A DNA stretch of 64,000 nt from Rhizobium sp. AAP43 (GTDB taxonomy: Bacteria > Pseudomonadota > Alphaproteobacteria > Rhizobiales > Rhizobiaceae), in the NCBI RefSeq assembly GCF_001296045.1, contig NZ_LJHS01000007.1:62001-126000 (forward strand), in the 5' to 3' direction. A program made the position numbers and the translations under genes. Below the pieces are notes generated by a model. The model did no database searches, was not told where the DNA came from, and saw only the letters and a list, made by a program, of their open reading frames with translations. Of this stretch, positions 35,631 to 44,065 are shown in pieces. How positions within the stretch are numbered: the stretch's first letter is position 1; every line of letters starts with the position of its first letter.

Positions 35631-36212
35631 ATGCGCAGACGTCTGATCGGGGATCACCCGTATCTTGCCTTGGGTACAATTGCCGCGACGGCATTTGTGC
35701 TGTCGACTTGCTCGGGTGATGAGGCGGTCGTCTTTTCCTCAGCTGACCAATGCCTGACCTCTGACATGGACCCCGAAGTGTGCCGCGTTGCGGCTGCGGA
35801 TGCCATGCAAGCCCACCTTGCAGCAGGTCCGCGCTACCGGAACATGCCGGCCTGTGAAATGGACTATGGCCCTCGCAAATGCGCCGAGCATGCGGGTAGC
35901 ACGGTTCCCAACAATCTCGACGGGAAAAGTGTGTTCATTCCGAAGTTGGCTGGGTTCGTCTTGTCCTCGGGGATCGATGACATCGAAGACTACCGCAGGT
36001 TCCGCAGTCGTCAGGAGGAAGAGGGCTCCTCCCACGGCGCGACAGCGATCTATGTCAATCGATGGGGTGAGATGGTCACGCCTGTTGTCGACAAGCACGG
36101 CGGAGGACGATCGCTCAAGGTGCCCGGTCCTTTGAGCGTCCAGTCCTTCAATCCTCGAACGCATGCAACCGGCCGCGGCGGTTTTGGTGGTCGCCTTTTC
36201 TCTGGAGGATAG
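35631..36212 (+). CDS. DUF1190 lipoprotein (YjfM-like)
   Basis: A 193-residue protein with an N-terminal hydrophobic stretch and lipobox LSTC (Cys26 or close), so probably an outer- or inner-membrane lipoprotein. Conserved Cys-containing segments (DMDPEVCRVAAADAM, PACEMDYGPRKCAEH) and a Gly/Arg-rich C terminus fit DUF1190. It lies 10 bp after the DUF350 gene and 1 bp before the ATP-grasp gene. Confidence 0.78.
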   Translation: MRRRLIGDHPYLALGTIAATAFVLSTCSGDEAVVFSSADQCLTSDMDPEVCRVAAADAMQAHLAAGPRYRNMPACEMDYGPRKCAEHAGSTVPNNLDGKSVFIPKLAGFVLSSGIDDIEDYRRFRSRQEEEGSSHGATAIYVNRWGEMVTPVVDKHGGGRSLKVPGPLSVQSFNPRTHATGRGGFGGRLFSGG

Positions 36213-36213
36213 A

Positions 36214-37371
36214 ATGCGGCGCATCTCCATCCCTCCGCGTCTGGACTGGCGCGTGAAAGCTGACGCTGTCGGCTTTCACTTTCATGACATGTATGGTGAA
36301 CCGTACTGGGTTGATGATGCCGCTTTTTGTTTCGAACTTGAAGAAATAGAAAGACAGATCGAGGATCCGAGTCAGGAATTGCACCAGATGTGCATGGACC
36401 TCGTGGGGGATATTGTCCGAAGCGAGGAAGCGCTCGATCGGCTGGCCATTCCCGCACCTTACCATGATGTCGTACGCGGTTCTTGGGAGCGGGGAGACCG
36501 GCACCTCTACGGACGCTTCGATCTCGCCTATGATGGAGCCGGGCCGGCAAAGCTGCTCGAATACAATGCCGACACCCCAACCTCAGTGTTTGAGACGGCC
36601 TATTTTCAGTTCAACTGGTTGACCGACCAGATCGCCCTCGGCCAACTCGCGGAGGATGCGGACCAGTACAATTCTCTGCAGGAACATCTGGTCGAGGCTT
36701 TCGGCCAGTTCTCGCGTGACAGGATTTTTCATTTTGCGGCGGTAACAGACAGTCCGGAGGACCAAGGCACCAGCGTCTATCTCATGGACTGCGCGATCCA
36801 GGCGGGCCACCGCGCACAGTTTCTCGACATTCGCGAAATTGGTATCGACCAGCAGGGGCGGTTCGTCGATCTCCAGAACCGCGTCATTGAGCGCTGCTTC
36901 AAGCTCTATCCTTGGGAATTCATGCTGCGCGAACCCTATGCGCCTTATCTCGGCGGCCAGGGGGCGGTCTTCGTCGAGCCTGCCTGGAAGGCGGTCCTGT
37001 CCAACAAGGGCTTGTTGCCGATGCTGTGGCAGCGCCATCCGAACCATCCCAACCTGCTGCCGAGCTTTTTTGTTGATGATCCGCAAGCGCATGAGCTGAA
37101 TGACTATGTCATCAAGCCACTTCTCTCGCGCGAAGGGGAAAATGTGCGCCTCTTTCGCGCCGGGCGTGAAGTGGCTTCGGCGTCGGGGAACTACGGTGCC
37201 GAGGGTCACGTTATCCAGGCGTATGCGCCGCTGTTCGAGAGCGATGCCGGTCACGCCGTGCTTGGCAGCTGGATCGTTGGGGATAAGGCCTGTGCGCTAG
37301 GCGTAAGGGAGGATCGATCGCGGATCACAGCCAACCTTTCTCGTTACGTTCCGCATGTCATCCTAGGGTGA
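36214..37371 (+). CDS. Glutathionylspermidine-synthase-like ATP-grasp protein (YjfC/YgiC type)
   Basis: A 385-residue protein matching the synthetase half of glutathionylspermidine synthase, without the amidase half. Motifs: GDRHLYGRFDLAYDGAGPAKLLEYNADTPTS split across residues 90-125, WKAVLSNKGLLPMLW, KPLLSREGENV. The start is 36214 (TGGAGGAT just before). Proteins of this stand-alone type probably ligate a peptide or amine to a carboxylate; YgiC itself does not make glutathionylspermidine, so the substrate is open. Confidence 0.85.
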   Translation: MRRISIPPRLDWRVKADAVGFHFHDMYGEPYWVDDAAFCFELEEIERQIEDPSQELHQMCMDLVGDIVRSEEALDRLAIPAPYHDVVRGSWERGDRHLYGRFDLAYDGAGPAKLLEYNADTPTSVFETAYFQFNWLTDQIALGQLAEDADQYNSLQEHLVEAFGQFSRDRIFHFAAVTDSPEDQGTSVYLMDCAIQAGHRAQFLDIREIGIDQQGRFVDLQNRVIERCFKLYPWEFMLREPYAPYLGGQGAVFVEPAWKAVLSNKGLLPMLWQRHPNHPNLLPSFFVDDPQAHELNDYVIKPLLSREGENVRLFRAGREVASASGNYGAEGHVIQAYAPLFESDAGHAVLGSWIVGDKACALGVREDRSRITANLSRYVPHVILG

Positions 37372-37453
37372 AGACGCCTGCCGATGGCATTCCCCGTTGG
37401 ACAAACCGTTACAAACACACTTACTTTGCCGACCAAACAGATTGGGACAACAC

Positions 37454-38413
37454 ATGGCCACCGGACTAATTGCACTTCTCGACGACGTTGCCGCCATTGC
37501 CAAGCTTGCTGCGACCTCCCTTGACGACGTGGCCGCGCAGACTGCGAAGGCGGGGACCAAGGCGGCTGGCGTGGTGATCGATGATGCGGCTGTAACGCCA
37601 CGCTATGTGGTTGGGCTTTCTCCGGCACGCGAGCTGCCGATCATCGGAAAGATTGCGCTCGGCTCTCTGAAAAACAAGTTGATCTTCCTGCTGCCCGCCG
37701 GGCTTTTCCTCGGCTACTTCGCACCGTGGTCGATTACGCCGCTCCTGATGCTCGGCGGCCTCTATCTTTGCTATGAGGGTGCGGAAAAGATCTACGAAAT
37801 CGTGATGCCGCATGACGCGCATGAGCATGAGGCGGCGGTTTCCGGCACGGTCGATCCCGTGGCTCTCGAAAACCAGAAGGTCTCCGGCGCGATCCGCACA
37901 GACTTCATTCTTTCGGCTGAGATCATGGCGCTGACGTTGGCCAATGTCTCCCAGTCCAACATCTATACCCAGGCGGCTGTGCTGGCGGCTGTCGGCATCC
38001 TGATCACTGTTGCCGTTTATGGCGTCGTTGCTCTGATCGTGAAGGCGGATGACGTGGGTCTCGCTCTTGCACGGACGTCACTTGGTGTACTGCGCCTGGT
38101 CGGGCGGGGACTGGTGGCCGGCGTCCCGATCTTCCTCAAGGTTCTCGCCATGGTTGGCACTGCAGCGATGTTGTGGGTTGGGGGAAGCATTCTCGTCCAT
38201 GGGCTGGCCGAACTCGGCTTCCACGGCCCCGAGCACCTGATTGAAGATTTTGCGACCACTGTCAGTTCGCTACTCGGGTATCTTCCCGAAGTCCTGCATT
38301 GGTTCGCGACATCTGCCGCTCAGGCTCTGCTCGGGATTGTCATTGGTGGGTTCGTGATCGTGCTGGTGCAATTTGCAGCGCCGATTATCCGCCGTTTTAA
38401 GCCGGGGCATTGA
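37454..38413 (+). CDS. DUF808 membrane protein (YedI-like)
   Basis: A 319-residue protein. The N terminus GLIALLDDVAAIAKLAATSL is the DUF808 hallmark, followed by several membrane helices from residue 75 on and a conserved DFILSAEIMALTLANV stretch. Start at 37454; an in-frame upstream start at 37397 lacks family support. It follows the ATP-grasp gene by 82 bp. Function is unknown. Confidence 0.83.
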   Translation: MATGLIALLDDVAAIAKLAATSLDDVAAQTAKAGTKAAGVVIDDAAVTPRYVVGLSPARELPIIGKIALGSLKNKLIFLLPAGLFLGYFAPWSITPLLMLGGLYLCYEGAEKIYEIVMPHDAHEHEAAVSGTVDPVALENQKVSGAIRTDFILSAEIMALTLANVSQSNIYTQAAVLAAVGILITVAVYGVVALIVKADDVGLALARTSLGVLRLVGRGLVAGVPIFLKVLAMVGTAAMLWVGGSILVHGLAELGFHGPEHLIEDFATTVSSLLGYLPEVLHWFATSAAQALLGIVIGGFVIVLVQFAAPIIRRFKPGH

Positions 38414-38439
38414 GCCCTGGCTTGCTCTTCCGTGTGAGG

Positions 38440-38560
38440 CAAAAAAAATGGGCCAGCGGAAGACCGCGGCCCATGAAGTGTGAAGGTCAAAAACCTCCAG
38501 AGGGGAACAGTTGGTGCGGCGGAACTGGGAGGAAAGCCGCCGTGTGCATCAACTGGAGGC
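38440..38560 (-). ncRNA. AbcR-like (alpha-r15 family) small RNA
   Basis: Minus-strand transcript of about 120 nt inferred from structure. Its 5' hairpin pairs CAGTTG/CAACTG and CGGCGG/CCGCCG and shows CTCCCA in the loop; an unpaired TTCCCCTC follows; it ends with a GC-rich hairpin (38448-38474, ATGGGCC..GGCCCAT with GCGG/CCGC) and eight T. This order, two anti-Shine-Dalgarno motifs (loop and linker) and a Rho-independent end, is that of AbcR small RNAs, which repress ABC-transporter mRNAs in Rhizobiaceae and Brucella with Hfq. Start is estimated from a weak CATAAC -10. Not checked by covariance search. Confidence 0.68.
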
Positions 38561-38598
38561 GTTATGCCTGATTTTTGACCAAACGGAAAACATTTATT

Positions 38599-38617
38599 GT
38601 GCAATGCAGCTATGCAC
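38599..38617. promoter_or_regulatory. Inverted repeat upstream of the small RNA, possible LysR (VtlR/LsrB-like) site
   Basis: GTGCA and TGCAC flank 9 bp, about 40-60 bp before the estimated small RNA start. In related bacteria AbcR genes are activated by a LysR protein (VtlR/LsrB). The position fits a LysR activator site; the exact known consensus was not verified. Confidence 0.4.
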
Positions 38618-38689
38618 GAGATGCGTTGCTGGATGCGCATAAGACCTTCGCGTGCAAGTCTGGTTCACGAAGCAGGGAGATTAAAAGCG

Positions 38690-39357
<668 letters not shown>

Positions 39358-39636
39358 CTATTTCAGATAGGCGCGCAGAATCTTCACAATGTCTTCCATC
39401 TGGTCTTCGCCAACGGATGACGTCATTTCTCCAGCGGATGCCACCGTCTCCCGAAGATGGATCTCGAGAACCTCTGCCATCAGGCCTCCTGCAGCACCAC
39501 GCATCGCGGCGATCTGCTGCAGGAGAAGCTTGCAGTCGGTTCCGGCTTCAATCGCTCGTTCCAGCGCTTCGGCCTGCCCCTTGATCCGACGGAGACGGGT
39601 CGTTGCACGCTTTTTGTCCTCGATGGAGTATGGCAT
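39358..39636 (-). CDS. frmR: FrmR/CsoR-family formaldehyde-responsive repressor
   Basis: A 92-residue helical repressor. PYSIEDKKRATTRLRRIKGQ is the usual start, with Pro2 at the reactive N terminus after Met removal, and Cys35 or near in GTDCKLLLQQIAA; formaldehyde crosslinks these two residues in FrmR proteins. The second metal-ligand residues of copper-sensing CsoR are not all present. Start at 39636 follows from the FrmR N terminus; the frame also opens at 39681. Two operator-like palindromes lie just upstream. Confidence 0.85.
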   Translation of the reverse strand: MPYSIEDKKRATTRLRRIKGQAEALERAIEAGTDCKLLLQQIAAMRGAAGGLMAEVLEIHLRETVASAGEMTSSVGEDQMEDIVKILRAYLK

Positions 39637-39660
39637 CTGCTGTCCTTCCTCCGACCTCAC

Positions 39661-39698
39661 ATACTGGGTGGAGTATGTCAATATACTGGGTGCAGTAT
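39661..39698 (-). promoter_or_regulatory. Tandem FrmR operators
   Basis: ATACTGGGTGGAGTAT (39661-39676) and ATACTGGGTGCAGTAT (39683-39698) are two copies of one pattern: ATACT and AGTAT arms around a G/C core. Their centres are 22 bp apart, two helical turns, and they end 24 bp before the frmR start. The AT arms with a G tract are typical of FrmR/CsoR sites. Confidence 0.75.
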
Positions 39699-40028
39699 AA
39701 GGGTTCCGATGGGTTTGTCATAGTTCTTGAGATGGTTTTAGCGGAAATCGCAAAATTGAGTAGCTTCAGTATCTTGCGCTTTGATCCTGACGCCAGTTGC
39801 CGCCGGATTGTAGCGAAAACGGCTACTCTGTGTCGCCAGCGGCTAAATTTATCCGCCTGCACGGAGGGACTAGCTAAAAATGAAGCCGCCGGCTTTTGGC
39901 ATCTTCGTGCCCCGCAAGCGTTTTCGAGAACAATACGGGCTTCGACATTTACCTCCGAAGCGGCCAAGTGCCCGCTGGATGCTGATCCATCCGCATGCGG
40001 CACTTTTTGCTCAGGAAAAAGTCTCGTT
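39699..40028. other. Intergenic region before the ABM protein gene
   Basis: 330 bp with lower GC than its surroundings. It is open in the frame of the next gene but shows no protein family resemblance, so I take it as non-coding leader. No terminator, repeat or RNA was recognised. Confidence 0.45.
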
Positions 40029-40562
40029 ATGACACCGATAACACGCATCATTCATCGCCGTGCCAATCCCGCTCAGGCAGCCCAGTACGAGCGTCTCGTC
40101 CGGCAAATGCTCGCCACTTGCTCACAGTCACCGGGTTATCTGTTTTCGACCGTGATCCCACCCAGAGTAGATGGCGAGGAATTTCATATCGTACAGTGCT
40201 TCACAACTCAGGCTGCACTCGACGTTTGGCGCAACTCAAAGGAGGCTGCGATCTGGCATGAACGCTTGCGGCAGGTCTCGGATCATGATCCCGAATACCG
40301 CGTATTCAACACGACGGATTTATGGTTTTCTGCCACAGGTTTGGAAGGTCAGAAACAACCTGCAAGGTGGCGGATGGCGATTATCACCTGGATGGGGATA
40401 TTTCCGCTTGCATCCTTGGCTGTGGCTTTCTTGTTTCCCCTGCTGACGGCACTGCCATTTATTCTCAGAATGATGCTGCTGACCGCATTGATCGTCCTTG
40501 CGATGCACTGGATTGTCATGCCGCGCCTGTTGCGTTGGCTTGCCAACTGGCTCAAGCCGTAA
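40029..40562 (+). CDS. Membrane-anchored antibiotic biosynthesis monooxygenase (ABM) domain protein
   Basis: A 177-residue protein. Residues 1-100 are an ABM dimeric alpha-beta-barrel domain (ITRIIHRRANPAQAAQYERL, PGYLFSTVIPP, HIVQCFTTQAALDVWRNS). Residues 120-170 form two membrane helices. ABM domains bind quinols or small aromatics and some oxidise them. The start at 40029 begins the domain; the same frame is open for 142 codons upstream without homology. It converges on the LysR gene with a 23-bp gap. Confidence 0.78.
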   Translation: MTPITRIIHRRANPAQAAQYERLVRQMLATCSQSPGYLFSTVIPPRVDGEEFHIVQCFTTQAALDVWRNSKEAAIWHERLRQVSDHDPEYRVFNTTDLWFSATGLEGQKQPARWRMAIITWMGIFPLASLAVAFLFPLLTALPFILRMMLLTALIVLAMHWIVMPRLLRWLANWLKP

Positions 40563-40585
40563 ACGCGGCTCAGAGATCCGCCAGT

Positions 40586-41500
40586 CTACTCGCCAAGGTT
40601 TCCACGGCGGCCCTCATCAACGAGAATTTCGACCACATGCCTGACGCGAGGGAGAAGTTGCTTCGTCGATGGCCAGATGGCAGAGATCTCGATCTTGGCG
40701 CCTGTGAACGCATCCAGCACGGATATGAGCCGTCCTTCGGCGATGTGTTTTGTAACCAGTGAACTCGGCATCTGGGCGAGCCCAAGGCCGGCCACGGCAG
40801 CATCGACGATGGCGGCACCATCGCCGATCTCATGGGTCGGTGGTGGTGTCACACGAACCACAAGACCATCATTCGCCTTGACCCGCCACGAATTGGGGAT
40901 ATCCCGCCGAAATCCGACAATGCAGTCATGCTCCTGCAAGTCCTCGATTGTCAGGGGCGTGCCGCGCGCTTTCAAATAGCTCGGTGAGCCCACGATCAAG
41001 GCTCGCTGTTCGGTCAGCTTGCGGGTAATCAGTCCTGTGGTGCTCTTCGTCTCCCCAAATCGGATAGCAAGGTCCACACCTTCCTCGACCGGATCGATGA
41101 TCCTGTCGGTGAGAGATAGGGAGAGAGTGAGACCTGGATGCTGTTTGGTGATTTTCGCAAGCACTGGCAGCAGGATCTTTCGGCCCCAGGCTGCCGGCGC
41201 ATCAATACGCAACCGTCCAGCAAGTTGCTGGCTCTTTGCGGCTAACGCCTCTTCAGCGGAACCGATTTCCTGAAGAGCGTGGCGGCAACTGGCCAGATAA
41301 GCCTCACCATCTGGTGTCAAGGTTAGCTTGCGCGTGCTTCGATGCAAAAGCTTCACGCCGAGTCTTTCTTCCAGTCGCGCAACACTTTTGCCCACGGCGG
41401 ACTTGGTTACACCCAGCTTGTCTGCCGCTGCTGTGAAGCTCAACAAGGTGCCTGCTTCAACAAAACTGATGATACCGTTCAATTGCTCCAATTGAGCCAT
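40586..41500 (-). CDS. LysR-family regulator, divergent from hydrolase operon
   Basis: A 304-residue LysR protein with helix-turn-helix at residues 17-45 (TLLSFTAAADKLGVTKSAVG, KSVARLEERLGVKLLHRSTR) and a CrgA/QhpR-like effector domain. It faces the alpha/beta hydrolase gene over 130 bp. The gap holds TTTGC-N8-GCAAA at 41584-41601, a possible site. Confidence 0.87.
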   Translation of the reverse strand: MAQLEQLNGIISFVEAGTLLSFTAAADKLGVTKSAVGKSVARLEERLGVKLLHRSTRKLTLTPDGEAYLASCRHALQEIGSAEEALAAKSQQLAGRLRIDAPAAWGRKILLPVLAKITKQHPGLTLSLSLTDRIIDPVEEGVDLAIRFGETKSTTGLITRKLTEQRALIVGSPSYLKARGTPLTIEDLQEHDCIVGFRRDIPNSWRVKANDGLVVRVTPPPTHEIGDGAAIVDAAVAGLGLAQMPSSLVTKHIAEGRLISVLDAFTGAKIEISAIWPSTKQLLPRVRHVVEILVDEGRRGNLGE

Positions 41501-41630
41501 TGTAGCGAATTCCTCTACGCAGCGTGTAATTCCAGCCGTTTATTATCGTTCCGTTTTACATTAGCAAAGTCCCGTCGGCAAGGTTTGCAGATGACCGCAA
41601 ACTCAACGTTCAACTCTAAGGGTCTTTGAG

Positions 41631-42629
41631 ATGCCACGTAAATCACTGTCCATGATGATCGCCCTTTCCGGCCTCATCTTGTCCTCGACGATGACATTTG
41701 CGGCGCCGGCCATCGAGGTTCTTGGTCAGGACTATGTCTTCCCGAACAAGATTGAGGGCCTCCCTGCAAAGCTCTCCGACTTCAAGGGGTTGGAGATCAA
41801 CAGCTTCATGACAACGGACGGGGTCAAGCTCTCCTATTGGGAGGCTGGCCAAGGGCGACCGCTGATTTTCATCCCTGGCTGGTCGGCCAACGGGGCCGAA
41901 TACATCAATGTCATGTATCTGCTCAGCCAGAAGTATCATGTCTACGTCATCGATCCGCGCAATCAGGGTCTCTCCCAGAACGTCGAATACGGCACCCGAA
42001 TTGCCCGTTTCGGGGCAGACCTCAACGAATTCATCGAGCATCTCGGTGTCGAGAAAGTTGACCTTTGTGGCTGGTCGATGGGGGCCTCCGTCGTGTGGAG
42101 CTATATCGACCTGTTCGGCACGGATACGATCCGTAAGGCAGTGTTCATCGACGAACCGATCTCGATCTATACGCATGCCGACTGGTCGGAGCAGGAGCGG
42201 CAGCAGGCCGGGGGGATGACGACCTCGGCCGAGCGCATGATCGCGGCTTTCGGCGGTGCGCCGACGAATGACCAGATCGTCGATATGAACGCCATGCGCC
42301 GCTACATGGAACAAGGATCACCCGCCTTCCAGAATTCGGAAGCCTTCGCGCAGACGTTCATCAAGAGCGACCCGAAGTTCATGAGCCTTGTGTTGTTCGA
42401 TCACGCCATGAACGACTGGCGTGACGTCGTTCGCCACAAGATCGATGTGCCAACGGCGATCTTTACGGGCGAGAATAGCAACAATGTTCCGAGCCAGAAG
42501 TGGATGCAATCCGTCATTCCCGGCGCGGAACTCCATGTCTACAGCGCCCAGGATCAGGGCGATCATTTTCTCGCTTTCAAGAACCCAACGAGATTTACGG
42601 CTGATCTCGCATCATTCCTTGAGCGCTGA
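41631..42629 (+). CDS. Secreted alpha/beta hydrolase
   Basis: A 332-residue hydrolase with a signal peptide ending near TFAAPA (residue 25). The nucleophile elbow is GWSMGASVVW, the oxyanion region FIPGWSANG, and the C-terminal His lies in QGDHFLAFKNP. It should act in the periplasm on an ester or similar bond. Two small enzyme genes follow in the same direction, so the three form a probable operon under the divergent LysR protein. Confidence 0.85.
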   Translation: MPRKSLSMMIALSGLILSSTMTFAAPAIEVLGQDYVFPNKIEGLPAKLSDFKGLEINSFMTTDGVKLSYWEAGQGRPLIFIPGWSANGAEYINVMYLLSQKYHVYVIDPRNQGLSQNVEYGTRIARFGADLNEFIEHLGVEKVDLCGWSMGASVVWSYIDLFGTDTIRKAVFIDEPISIYTHADWSEQERQQAGGMTTSAERMIAAFGGAPTNDQIVDMNAMRRYMEQGSPAFQNSEAFAQTFIKSDPKFMSLVLFDHAMNDWRDVVRHKIDVPTAIFTGENSNNVPSQKWMQSVIPGAELHVYSAQDQGDHFLAFKNPTRFTADLASFLER

Positions 42630-42695
42630 TCGGTCCTCGAGAGCCAAGCCACACCAGAAGGCGGTCTGTGACCGCTGCATTCAAAGGAGACTATC

Positions 42696-42893
42696 ATGCC
42701 TGTCGTACGCGTAAGCTGGTTCAGCGGTAAGGATGCCAAGGCGAAGAAGGCGGTTGCCGCGGAAATCACCGAAAGCATCGTCAAGAACACAGGAACGGAT
42801 CCGAACTACATCTACGTCATTTTCGAAGATGTTGCGCCGTCAGACTGGGCAGGCGCCGGAAAGATCTTCGGAGAAGAGACCGACAAGTCCTGA
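42696..42893 (+). CDS. 4-oxalocrotonate tautomerase family protein
   Basis: A 65-residue protein with the family's catalytic Pro directly after Met (MPVVRVSWFSG) and the typical EITESIVKNTGTDPNYIYVIFEDV. Tautomerases of this size form hexamers and move double bonds in keto-enol substrates. The usual Arg11 position is taken by other residues, so activity may differ from xylH. Confidence 0.87.
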   Translation: MPVVRVSWFSGKDAKAKKAVAAEITESIVKNTGTDPNYIYVIFEDVAPSDWAGAGKIFGEETDKS

Positions 42894-42985
42894 ATCCATG
42901 CCGCGCAATCGGGCGAATGCGGCGCGCTTTAGCCAGCCGCATTCCTCGCTGACACGTTGCTCCCCTCAAAACCAGAGAATGTCCC

Positions 42986-43351
42986 ATGACCTATATCACC
43001 AACGTTTTCCATATGACGGTCGAGCCACAGGCTCTGGAAGAGTTTAAGACGCTGATTGCGCAGATCATCGCGCTCTCTAACAAGGAACCCGGCACGCTGA
43101 TCTATGAATACTCCCTCGGTGAAGACGGGCGTAGCGTTCATATCGTCGAGCGTTATCTGACCGAAGGCGTGCTGCCGCATATCGAAGGAACCTTTGGCCC
43201 CTTTGCGGAGCAGTTCCTGAAACTCGCGACGATCAATGCGCTTTACGTATACGGCGAACCGCCGGCTGATTTGCGTGAGAAGCTTGCTTCTTTTGGCGCC
43301 GTTTTTATGGCGCCGCTGGCTGGCTTTGCGCGTCCGACAGTTGCCGCCTGA
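42986..43351 (+). CDS. Putative quinol monooxygenase (ABM/YgiN-like)
   Basis: A 121-residue ABM-fold protein: N-terminal ITNVFHMTVEPQALEEFKTL, central EPGTLIYEYSLGEDGRSVHI, and VERYLTEGVLPHIEG. The YgiN group oxidises quinols. Third gene of the small operon after the hydrolase. Confidence 0.82.
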   Translation: MTYITNVFHMTVEPQALEEFKTLIAQIIALSNKEPGTLIYEYSLGEDGRSVHIVERYLTEGVLPHIEGTFGPFAEQFLKLATINALYVYGEPPADLREKLASFGAVFMAPLAGFARPTVAA

Positions 43352-43396
43352 TTGGCGTTTGTGGCCATCGTCGTGGTGGAATCACTAATCATGATG

Positions 43397-43420
43397 CCCG
43401 GAAGGCTCCCGCCCTCCGGG
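43397..43420 (+). terminator. Terminator after the quinol monooxygenase gene
   Basis: CCCGGAAGG and CCCTCCGGG pair with one mismatch around a 6-nt loop, followed by TATTTGC, 46 bp after the stop. Closes the hydrolase operon. Confidence 0.6.
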
Positions 43421-43740
43421 TATTTGCATTGCCGAAAGCGGTTCGCTCTTTTGTCAGGGGCTATCTCGTCCTGGTTGTCGGGAAAGCGCGTTCCGGGCCC
43501 GACCTGCTTGAATTGACAGAATGGGAGTGCCCGCTCCATCCGTCCTCAGCTGCTCTTGCCAGATTCCGAAGCCTCGGCTTTCCCTGACAAGGAAGGGACA
43601 ATCAGCATGAGAAACAAGCTGTCGTGGGCTATTCATTCAGATAGCCGCTGGTCCTGCAGATTTACCCTGGCGATGCTCAGGCTGGTTTCGACCGCCCCCA
43701 CGACTGCGGCAGAGGAGCATCCGAGCAGCCGTTTGTCACT

Positions 43741-43963
43741 GTCGATCTAACCATAGTCGAACAGTTTCCCGGAGCGATTGAGGCCTTCGTGAAAGCGGGT
43801 GATCCGAACGGCGAAAACATCCCCCATTGGCCGCCAATGACAGTCGACGGAAAGCAGGTCATGGAGTTTTGGAAAGTCTGCGGCAGTGTTCTGGTCCCTG
43901 CCAGAGGGTGCTGAAACGGTCATGCTGCTCGGGCTGCCACCTGCGCGTCTTTCGATGGAGTAA
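43741..43963 (+). pseudogene. Type B carboxylesterase C-terminal remnant
   Basis: One frame reads FPGAIEAFVKAGDPNGENIP then HWPPMTVDGKQVME, like the last part of type B carboxylesterases (FARTGDPNG..W). After a frameshift near 43870 a second frame continues KSAAVFWSLPEGAETVMLLG and stops at 43961. No body of the esterase is present upstream. The rest of 43421-44065 shows only short frames without resemblance. Confidence 0.4.
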
Positions 43964-43992
43964 CCTTGCACGGTGCGTCTGGCTATTCCTAA

Positions 43993-44025
43993 AACCCGCA
44001 GGCCGTCTCATCTGAACTGCGGGTT
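43993..44025 (-). terminator. Terminator of the detoxification operon
   Basis: AACCCGCAG and CTGCGGGTT form a perfect 9-bp stem with a 15-nt loop. Read on the minus strand it is followed by TTTT and stands 40 bp after the stop of the LLM oxidoreductase gene. Confidence 0.65.
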
Positions 44026-44065
44026 CTATTGTTCGGGAATTGCTGTCGTCCGGTTACGGCGCTCG

